Notes under the pieces: model-generated
Seen by the model: the letters and a program-made list of their open reading frames with translations, nothing else
Database searches by the model: none
What the model was told of the DNA's origin: nothing
Made by a program: the position numbers and the translations under genes
Shown here: in pieces, positions 1 to 6,900 of the stretch
Layout: each line of letters opens with the position of its first letter
How positions within the stretch are numbered: position 1 is the first letter of the stretch
DNA from: CAYMCQ01 sp964389025
GTDB taxonomy: Bacteria > Verrucomicrobiota > Verrucomicrobiia > Limisphaerales > CAYMCQ01
Reading direction: 5' to 3'
Assembly (NCBI GenBank): GCA_964389025.1
Contig: CAYMCQ010000055.1
Location: 1 to 28,502, forward strand
DNA length: 28,502 nucleotides

Positions 1-83
1 TGGCTGCCTTCAAAAATTGGAAGCTGGAAAACTCCCTTTGTTCAGCGCTTCCCTAGTGAACGTGGTCAAGCAGTTTGAGGTGC

Positions 84-1457
84 TTAAACTTCCACCGCGA
101 CGCCCGGCTGCGGCTGGATGACTTTTATTTTCGGCCAGCGCGCGTGGATTTGTTGCTCGAACCAGCGGCGCGAATGATCTCCGCCGTGGCCGAGCAAAAC
201 GGCGCGCGGCCCGACCTGGCCGACGAAATCAAGAAGGTCTTCGCGGTTCGCGTGCGCGGTGAGGTCGAAATCCTGAAGGTCGCAGCGGCGCGTCAATTCG
301 CCGACGCCGGGGCTGAAGATGAAGGGCTTGCCGGGTTTTGAAGCTTTAAGCCGTCCGCCGGGCGTGTCGGGATCGGCGTAGCCGACGAAGAAAATGGACT
401 GGCGCTCGTCTTCGATCATTCGCGCGGCGATGTCGTGCGCGGCGGTGTTCTCGCTCATCATGCCAGCGGTGACGACAAAAATTTTTCCGCCACCGAGTTT
501 CATTTTTTGCGCCTGACCTTTTTCAAGGACGATCAATTCGAGCGATTCGTGGAGTTGCAGGTTCGGATGGAGCCGGTTTGTGCGGTGCGATTGCAGGTCG
601 TAAATCTCCGTGAACACGCGGCCAAGTCCGCCGATGTAAATGGGCTGGCGCTTGAGGCGTCCCGACCGCATGAGCAGCGCGAGCGTGGCGAGGATTTCCT
701 GCGTGCGGCCCAGCGCGAACGTGGGGATGAGCACGGAATTTTTTCGCGCGATGACGGCTTCGATGGCGCGGCTGAGGCGCTCGACTTCCTTGGCGCGGGT
801 AAAGCCGCGCGGTGTGCCGCGATTGCCGCGCGTGGTTTCCATGATGAGCACGTCGGCCTTCACGTCTTCGAACCGCGCGCGTTTCAAAATGGTCTGGTCG
901 TGGAAGCAAACGTCGCCGGTGTAGAACAAGGTTTCTTTTTTTCCGTGGACGAGGATTCCTGCTGCGCCGAGCGCGTGGCCGGCGTCGAAGAATTCCAGCG
1001 CGGGTGAATTCTGGCCACGCGCCTTGTGGGACAGCGCCCAGTCAATCTCGCGGTTGTAGCGGAACGCTTGAAAGAGCGGCGCAAGCTCATCTACTTCGTC
1101 GTGGCTGAAGAGCGGGTATTCGCGGATGCCGAGTTCTTCGCGCTGGCGTTTCATCACGTTGACGGAGTTGTGCAGCACGCGCTCGGCGATGAAGTAGCTC
1201 AACTCGCTCATCAACACGTGCGCGCGTGGAAAATACCTGGCGGCGACGGGCAGCGAGCCGATGTGGTCATGGTGGCAATGGGAGATGACGATGGCATCCA
1301 CGTCTTCGTTCTTGATCTTGCCGTAGAGCGGCAGGCTGGAATGGCCCTCGCGCTTGGGATGCGTGCCCGCATCCATCAGCAGCCCGTGGCCATCCACCGA
1401 GATGAGCCACGCGCTCGCGCCGACGTCGGTGTCCGGGTTTAGGTTGGTGATCTTCAT
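84..1457 (-). CDS. Beta-CASP metallo-beta-lactamase-fold hydrolase (CPSF73/YSH1-like, probable RNase)
   Basis: This 457-residue protein carries the metal-binding signature SHCHHDHIG near residues 58-66 of a metallo-beta-lactamase fold, then a later Asp in the YTGDVCFHD segment, a beta-CASP-type middle region (IPTFALGRTQEIL, then a GGLGR loop) and a C-terminal HANREDLLDFV and LLGHGGD region. This order is that of the CPSF73/YSH1 family, whose members cut RNA. I infer a cytoplasmic RNA-processing nuclease; the substrate cannot be read from sequence. I chose the ATG at 1457 (MKITNLNPDTD), which begins at the first strand of the fold. A TTG nine codons upstream (1484) is an alternative; neither has a clear Shine-Dalgarno. 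It is the last gene of its strand here and is separated from the next gene upstream by the double hairpin at 1518-1594. Confidence 0.9.
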   Translation of the reverse strand: MKITNLNPDTDVGASAWLISVDGHGLLMDAGTHPKREGHSSLPLYGKIKNEDVDAIVISHCHHDHIGSLPVAARYFPRAHVLMSELSYFIAERVLHNSVNVMKRQREELGIREYPLFSHDEVDELAPLFQAFRYNREIDWALSHKARGQNSPALEFFDAGHALGAAGILVHGKKETLFYTGDVCFHDQTILKRARFEDVKADVLIMETTRGNRGTPRGFTRAKEVERLSRAIEAVIARKNSVLIPTFALGRTQEILATLALLMRSGRLKRQPIYIGGLGRVFTEIYDLQSHRTNRLHPNLQLHESLELIVLEKGQAQKMKLGGGKIFVVTAGMMSENTAAHDIAARMIEDERQSIFFVGYADPDTPGGRLKASKPGKPFIFSPGVGELTRRCDLQDFDLTAHANREDLLDFVGQVGPRAVLLGHGGDHSRRWFEQQIHARWPKIKVIQPQPGVAVEV

Positions 1458-1517
1458 GGAAAATAGTTCAGCAAAATTACTCAACTGGCCAAACCAACCG
1501 TTGCACGCGACAGCGTC

Positions 1518-1594
1518 TTGGACTGCGGTAGTCCTCTACCGCTTTTGAGTCGCCGTGCATATCTCGAAAGCGCCAGAGGACTGGCGCAGTCCAA
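1518..1594. repeat. Double-hairpin REP-like element
   Basis: An outer stem TTGGACT (1518-1524) / AGTCCAA (1588-1594) encloses two hairpins: GCGGTAG-tcct-CTACCGC (1525-1542) and GCGCCAG-agga-CTGGCGC (1570-1587). The two hairpins are inverted copies of one another. Where they differ (GGTAG/CTACC against GCCAG/CTGGC), both sides of each stem have changed together, so base pairing is kept. It lies between two minus-strand genes and codes for nothing evident. It fits a dispersed, structure-conserved REP/BIME-type element; it could also end transcription. Confidence 0.75.
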
Positions 1595-1628
1595 AACCTG
1601 ACGGCTGGGACAAGCGCGCTCCGATTGC

Positions 1629-2363
1629 TTACGGCTTCGCCAACATTTTCTGCATCACGGCCGCCATCAAGGCCTGAACGCTGTCGTATTCCGCGAAACC
1701 CTTCGGAGGCTCGAAAAGTTTCGCGTCAGGCTTGGCGAGTTGAACCTGTTTGAAATTCATTTGGACGGTTGTGCCTTGGTCCAACGTTTCGATGCGGACA
1801 GGAAAATCTTTTAGGTCGGTCGCGCTCCAGACAACCGCCTCCCGCTTTTGGCCTCTGTCGTCGCTGAAAACGACCTTGCTCTTTTCGCAAGGATGGCCGT
1901 CAACGGTTTCCTTTCCCATCGCGGTCTTTTCCATCTTTGGATTTTTGGCAAGCGCGTCGGCCTGCTCTTTTGGGAGCGGCATTTTTGCCGCAGCCTTCAT
2001 GTTGGGATAAATGAGATATACCGTCCGGGTGTCTTTACGGGTAATGGTGGTGATTTTGTCCATGCCCATGGCTGCCATTTGCGCGGCGGCATCGGGCGGA
2101 ATGTCTTTGGTTTTGATGGTGGTCATGTCCAAGTCGTTGCGCACGTTTCCGTCGAGCATCGCGAAATCCATCGTGAGCGTGGTGGTTTCCTTCTTGTCCT
2201 TGTCAAAAACGCGGATGTCTGTCTTCGCCGAGAAAGCCTGGTTGTTGCCGAAAAGTTTCTGGAGCTGCGCGTCGAAACTGCCTTGCGCGCCAGCCCCGGG
2301 GATCTGGGCAAATGAGTTGAGACTGACCAAAGCCGCCGTGATGATTCCAGAAATAGTTTTCAT
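1629..2363 (-). CDS. Secreted DUF4412/LolA-like protein
   Basis: The 244-residue product starts with a clear signal peptide (MKTISGIITAALVSLNSFA, cleavage probably before Gln20). The mature part is rich in alternating beta strands (TTTLTMDFAMLDGNVRNDLDM, then TITRKDTRTVYLIYPNMKAA) and has the GKETVDGHPCEKSKVVF stretch typical of DUF4412 or LolA-fold periplasmic proteins, which hold acyl chains in a half-barrel. A single Cys (in GHPCEK) makes an internal disulfide unlikely. I infer a periplasmic or outer-membrane-facing protein of unknown ligand. The ATG at 2363 is chosen because it begins the signal peptide. The gene is followed by the repeat at 1518-1594 and preceded by the long inverted repeat that opens the type VII-like block. 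Confidence 0.7.
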   Translation of the reverse strand: MKTISGIITAALVSLNSFAQIPGAGAQGSFDAQLQKLFGNNQAFSAKTDIRVFDKDKKETTTLTMDFAMLDGNVRNDLDMTTIKTKDIPPDAAAQMAAMGMDKITTITRKDTRTVYLIYPNMKAAAKMPLPKEQADALAKNPKMEKTAMGKETVDGHPCEKSKVVFSDDRGQKREAVVWSATDLKDFPVRIETLDQGTTVQMNFKQVQLAKPDAKLFEPPKGFAEYDSVQALMAAVMQKMLAKP

Positions 2364-2402
2364 GCGGGAAGGACGATAAGCGGAAGCGGCGATTTAACCA
2401 GA

Positions 2403-2562
2403 AGAATTTTAAGCACCAAGCTTCAACCTCCAAGCACCAGAGAAACCTCAAGGTCCAAACTTCAAAGCAGACTCCGCAGCACAGGATTGATGCTTGTGAT
2501 TTGGAGCTTCTCTGGAGCTTGGATGTTGGTGCTTGGAGGTTTCTGTGATTGGAGTTTGATAC
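2403..2562. repeat. Long intergenic inverted repeat, copy 1
   Basis: The left arm (about 2410-2460) is rich in CACCAAGC, CTCCAAGCACC and CCAGAGAA words, and the right arm (about 2500-2560) in their complements (TTCTCTGGAGC, TTGGTGCTTGGAG). The arms are imperfect but would fold into a long hairpin. Copies 2 and 3, of the same A-rich/T-rich word style, lie at 2870-3003 and 3840-3981. The element sits between the divergent secreted-protein gene and the first WXG100-like gene, so any promoter for the latter must lie within it or just after it. Confidence 0.7.
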
Positions 2563-2592
2563 GCGACTCCACTTTGCTAAATTACGTCCGTC

Positions 2593-2865
2593 ATGTCACA
2601 GGCCGTCATGGATCCTGAAGAAGTCCGGCGCTTTGCCGAGGAGTTGAAGCGCTTCAACGTGGATTTGCAGGCACGGCTCGCGTCACTTCAGGCGCGGTTC
2701 GCCGCGTTGGGCGACACGTGGCAGGATCAGGAGCAGTCGAAGTTCGCCGAGGAATTTCAGCAGACGATGAAGGCGATGAAAAAGTTCATCGAAGTTTCCA
2801 ACCAGCACACGCCCTATTTGCTCAGGAAGGCCCAACGCATCGAGGATTATTTGAACCAACGGTGA
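2593..2865 (+). CDS. WXG100-like small helical-hairpin protein (type VII secretion-like)
   Basis: This 90-residue acidic, all-helical protein has a central turn motif, GDTWQDQEQSKFAEEF, at about residues 42-57. It fits the WXG100/ESAT-6 pattern (two helices joined at a W-x-[GD] turn, total about 90-100 residues), with Asp in place of the Gly. Such proteins are substrates or structural partners of type VII secretion ATPases. The ATPase gene three genes downstream supports this reading. The ATG at 2593 has no recognisable Shine-Dalgarno; ATG 2608 (MDPEEVRRF) is an alternative start. No signal peptide or membrane segment is present. Whether it is exported, and what it pairs with, is inference. 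Confidence 0.75.
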   Translation: MSQAVMDPEEVRRFAEELKRFNVDLQARLASLQARFAALGDTWQDQEQSKFAEEFQQTMKAMKKFIEVSNQHTPYLLRKAQRIEDYLNQR

Positions 2866-2869
2866 AAAA

Positions 2870-3003
2870 TACCAAAATCCAAACACCAAACACCAAAAAA
2901 ACCTCAAGCTCCAAATGCCAAAACTGGTTTCGACTGGCCGTCTGTTTGCAGATTGATGTTTGGTGCTTCTTTGGTGTTTGGGTTTTGGTGTTTGGTGTTT
3001 TTT
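2870..3003. repeat. Long intergenic inverted repeat, copy 2
   Basis: The left arm (2870-2915) repeats CCAAAATCC, ACACCAAACACC and CCTCAAGC words. The right arm (2955-3003) repeats their complements, TTTGGTGCTTC, TTTGGTGTTTGG and TTTTGGTGTTTGGTG. The loop is about 40 nt. The right arm ends four bases before the ATG of the next gene, leaving no room for a Shine-Dalgarno outside the repeat. The open frame through it yields a false N-terminal extension full of Phe, Leu and Trp, which I leave out of the gene. Confidence 0.75.
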
Positions 3004-3006
3004 AAC

Positions 3007-3540
3007 ATGCCCGACAAAGCCAAAGTCACTTCGCTCGAAGCCATCGAATCGTTTCGCGCGAGCCTCATTGTTTATTTGGAGCGAGCCAAATGCACACTGG
3101 ATGAAATCAGCGAGGAAGTGATGCGCACGCGGCTTTGGCTTCAGGATGACCGGCGCGAACATTGGCAGCGCGAAATCCGCCGTCGCGCAAAACAACTTGA
3201 GGAGAAACAGCAGGAACTTTTCGGCGCCGAGCTTGCGAACCTCCGCGAAGTCACCGACGCTGAGCGACACGCCGTGATGCAGGCGAAGCGCGCCTTGAAC
3301 GAAGCGCAGGCGCGGCTCGACATCGTGAAAAAATGGAATCGCGAATTCGACAGCCGCATCGAACCGCTCGCGAAGGAAGTGGATAAATTGCAGGATGTGC
3401 TGGTTTCACACATGGGCAAGGCCGTTGTGTATCTGACGCAAGCGAACAAGTCGCTGGCGGAATACGCTGAAATCGCGCCGCGTGAAACAGGTTCTTCGAG
3501 CGCCACGGTCACGTCCGAAGTCAAAACACAAAAGGCTTGA
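3007..3540 (+). CDS. Coiled-coil protein of the type VII-like locus
   Basis: The 177-residue protein is highly charged and predicted helical throughout, with no signal peptide or membrane segment. Long heptad-like runs occur at about residues 50-85 (REIRRRAKQLEEKQQELFG) and 95-140 (MQAKRALNEAQARLDIVKK). The stretch RLWLQDDRREHWQREI near residue 45 resembles the WXD turn of its two small neighbours if one residue is inserted, so it may be a lengthened relative; this is weak. The tail (from about 160) is Ser/Thr-rich and probably disordered. I chose ATG 3007 because the upstream in-frame codons come from the inverted repeat. I do not recognise a named family; its place between two WXG100-like genes suggests a structural or chaperone partner in the same system. 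Confidence 0.7.
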   Translation: MPDKAKVTSLEAIESFRASLIVYLERAKCTLDEISEEVMRTRLWLQDDRREHWQREIRRRAKQLEEKQQELFGAELANLREVTDAERHAVMQAKRALNEAQARLDIVKKWNREFDSRIEPLAKEVDKLQDVLVSHMGKAVVYLTQANKSLAEYAEIAPRETGSSSATVTSEVKTQKA

Positions 3541-3545
3541 ACATG

Positions 3546-3614
3546 AATTTACGATTTACGATTTACCAAACAGCGCCCGGTTTGCGTTTCGGCTCGTCAC
3601 TCGTCACTCGTCAC
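3546..3614 (+). repeat. Short tandem repeats between locus genes
   Basis: An ATTTACG unit is repeated at 3546-3564, and TCGTCAC occurs three times head to tail at 3594-3614, just before the start of the next gene at 3626. Like the inverted repeats on either side, this spacer has no coding appearance and carries no visible Shine-Dalgarno. Confidence 0.6.
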
Positions 3615-3625
3615 CCATCACTTTA

Positions 3626-3838
3626 ATGAATCTGCTTGCCAACAAATCACGGCTCGAAGCGTTGACCAAGGAGCTTGCCTCGAAATGGTCGGAGACGCGC
3701 GAATCGTGGCGCGACGCCAAGAGCCAGGAGTTCGGGCAACGCTTCATGGACGAACTTTTCTCCGGCGTCAACCGCACCGCGTCGTGCATCGCGGACTTGG
3801 ACAAAATCATCAACAAAGTCAGGCATGACTGCGAATGA
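3626..3838 (+). CDS. Second WXG100-like small protein
   Basis: This 70-residue helical protein has the turn ESWRDAKSQEFGQRF at about residues 26-40. It matches the first small protein position for position: Trp, Asp at +2, Phe at +8, Phe at +12. It is shorter than usual WXG100 proteins, mostly on the N-terminal side. Two Cys lie in the second half (one third from the C-terminal end). ATG 3626 is chosen because the upstream open frame runs through the tandem repeats and overlaps the previous gene. I infer that it forms a hetero-pair with the product at 2593-2865, as EsxA/EsxB do, but nothing here proves pairing or export. Confidence 0.7.
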   Translation: MNLLANKSRLEALTKELASKWSETRESWRDAKSQEFGQRFMDELFSGVNRTASCIADLDKIINKVRHDCE

Positions 3839-3839
3839 G

Positions 3840-3981
3840 ATGAAAAGCACCAAACCCCAAGCTCCAACTTCCAGAGACATTCCAAGCTCCAAGCTCCACG
3901 ATTGGAGGCGAAGCGAGCTTTTGGAGCTTGGATGTTGGTGCTTCTCTGGAGCTTGGATGTTGATGTTTGGAGCTTTTCCAG
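3840..3981. repeat. Long intergenic inverted repeat, copy 3
   Basis: The left arm (3840-3900) carries AAAAGCACCAAACCCCAAGC and CCAAGCTCCAAGCTCC words. The right arm (3915-3978) carries GGAGCTTGGATG twice and GCTTCTCTGGAGC, so the arms pair over about 55 bases with a short loop near 3900-3915. The right arm ends about four bases before the ATG of the ATPase gene. Reading through it from a TTG at 3902 gives a Trp/Leu-rich leader that I regard as repeat translation, not protein. Confidence 0.75.
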
Positions 3982-3982
3982 C

Positions 3983-6900
3983 ATGACACCAAGCCAACAT
4001 CCATCCGTGGACGAAACGCTCGAACTTTTGGAGCGTCTCAAGGAAACCGTCCGCGATTTTTCCGCGCGCGAGGAAAAATTGAACCGCGAATCGTCCGCCG
4101 AGACTGCGAGGCTCAACCAGTATTTCGAGCAGACGCTGGAGGAAAATTTCGCCAAAGCCGCCAGCGACGCCGACGATGCCGAGGCGGCGTTTGAAATTGA
4201 AAAGCAGCGGGCGCAAGCGTTTTTCGCGCGCCGCAAGGAGCGGATCACCCAGATCCACAGGGCGGCGAAGCAACGCCGCATCGGAGAAGTCGAAGGGCAG
4301 GAAGGTCATCGCAAATTCGAAATCCAACGCGGACTTTTGCAGGCCGAGCACGACCGCGACGCGGCGTTGAAGGAGACCGAAGCCAGCTACGAAAACTTCG
4401 TGAACGAACTCGCTGCGGAGCGCGCCGAGTTGGAAAACGTGGAACGAAAGGCGCGCGCGGCGCTGGGCGATTACAGAAAATTTCTGCAAAGACTCGCGTC
4501 AGCACCGATGCCAGCGATGCATGATTCGTTGAGCCATACGCAAATGCTGGAAAATCTTCGCACGCATCTCAATGAAACGAAATTGAAAATCCGCCGCTTT
4601 CAATGGCAACCTTTTCCGCTGCTCTTTCGGTTTCTGCCATGGTGGTGGTTCTTGATTTTAGTTGTGCTCGTCTCCAGCCCGCTGATGCCGTTGCCGCGCC
4701 CAGTTGTCGTGATGATGCCGGATTGGTTCAGAAACGCCGGGACATTCAGTGTTGTGATTCTCGCCGTCATTTCCGTCCTTTATGCTCTTGCCCGCTATTT
4801 TTCCGCTCCACTCGCGAAAGAAATTTCCGTCGCCCTTGCCGAGGCCAGCGCGCTGCATGATGCCTGCGAAGAAAAATCCTTCGCGTGGCGCGAGAGTGAA
4901 ATTGCCCGAATCGAAACCGAATCCGGAAACAGAGCGCAATCTTTGCAGGGCAATTGGAAACTCAACATCCGCAAGGCCGCCGAGTCGCGGGCGGATGTGA
5001 CCGTGACGCTCGAGCAGCGCGCGATGCGGGCGTTGCAGCATAATGACAAGCTTGCACAGCAAAAAATTGCGCGCCTTGAACACGGACACGCCGACGGCCG
5101 GAAAGTTTTTCAGCACGCAGCTGACGTTCGCAAACGCGAACTGGAAAAGAGCCGCGCTGAAAAAGAAAAACAGCTTGCGGCAAAATATTCCGCGCAATGG
5201 CAGGCGCTGGAGGCGGAGTGGAAAACCAAAATGCAAGGCATTTACGCCGGGATTTCCGCCGCGCAGGCCGCGGCAGAAAAGCTTTTTCCAGATTGGCAGT
5301 CGCTGAAGCATTGGACGCCGCCGCAGCATTTCGCCCGCGCCGTGAAGTTCGGCGCGTTGGACGTGGACTTGAAAAAACTTTCCGGCGTGCTTCCGCGAAG
5401 CGAACGGCTTGCTTTGCCCGGCCCGGCGCAATTTCATTTTCCACTGACTCTGACATTTCCGCAGCAGGGCTGCGTTTTGTTTGAGACTAAAAATTCCGGG
5501 CACGACGAAATCATCGGGACACTGAACAATATTATTCTCCGGCTGTTATCCGCTGCGCCACCGGGACGGGTGAATTTCACCATCATTGATCCGGTTGAGC
5601 TTGGGCAGAATTTTGCGGGCGTCATGCACCTCGCCGATTTCGAGCCGCGACTCATCAACAGCCGCATCTGGACTCAGGGAACGCAGATCGAGGAGCAGCT
5701 CGCGAACCTCAGCGAGCACATCGAGAAGGTCACGCAGATGTATTTGCGGAATGAGTTCGCGGACATCGCCGAATACAACGAACAGGCTGGACGCATCGCG
5801 GAGAAATATCATTTTCTCGTCGTCGCGGATTTTCCGACGAACTTCAGCGACGTGGCGTCGAAACGTCTCTTGAGCATCGCGGCGAGCGGGCCGCGTTGCG
5901 GCGTTTACACTTTGATTCACTGGGATCAACGCAAACAATCGCCAGTAGAATTTGTGCCGGATGAATTGCGCAAGAACAGTGTCGTCGTTCAGCCGACGGC
6001 AAACAGTTTTGCGCTCATGAAAAAAATCTTTGACGGCGTCACGCTGCGACTCGATTCACCGCCAGATGCCGACACTGCGACGGAATTTCTCAAGCAAGTC
6101 GGCCAGCACAGCATTGATTCAAACCGAGTTGAGGTTCCGTTCGCCGACGTCGCGCCACCGGAAGCGGAGGTTTGGCGACAGGATACAACGACCGAAGTCC
6201 GCGTGCCGATCGGACGCACCGGCGCGACGAAATTGCAGATGCTTGCACTCGGCAAAGGCACTCGACAGCACGCGCTCGTCGCGGGCAAGACCGGTTCGGG
6301 CAAGTCCACCTTGTTTCACGTCATCATCACGAACCTCTCGATGTGGTGCAGCCCGGAGCAGGTCGAGTTTTATCTCGTGGACTTTAAGAAGGGAGTTGAA
6401 TTCAAGTGCTACGGCACGCATCGGCTGCCGCATGCGCGTGTTGTTGCAATCGAGAGTGACCGCGAGTTTGGCCTGAGCGTGTTGCAGCGCGTTGACGAGG
6501 AATTGAAACGTCGCGGCGAAATGTTCCGCAAACTCGGCGTGCAAGACATTCCCGGTTACAAAAAGGCGGGGGGCACGGAAGCCATTCCGCGCACGCTGCT
6601 GTTGATTGACGAGTTCCAGGAATTTTTTGTCGAGGACGACAAGGTTTCCCAAAGCGCGGCGATGTTGCTCGACCGCATAGTGCGGCAGGGACGCGCGTTC
6701 GGCATTCACGTCATCCTCGGCTCGCAGACTCTTGGCGGCGCCTACACGCTCGCCCGCGCGACGCTCGGCCAGATGGTCGTGCGCGTCGCGCTTCAATGCA
6801 ACGAAGCCGATGCCTACCTCATCATGGACGAGAGCAATCCCGCGCCGCGACTGCTCTCGCGTCCGGGCGAGGCGATTTACAATGATACCGCTGGAATGAT

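Noticed and set aside
2953..3006. N-terminal extension of the coiled-coil gene
   Set aside because: The Phe/Leu/Trp-rich leader is repeat sequence, although it resembles a membrane segment at first sight.
3902..3982. N-terminal extension of the ATPase from a TTG start
   Set aside because: The 27 extra residues are a translation of the right arm of inverted repeat copy 3 and look like no protein; ATG 3983 starts a normal charged coiled coil.
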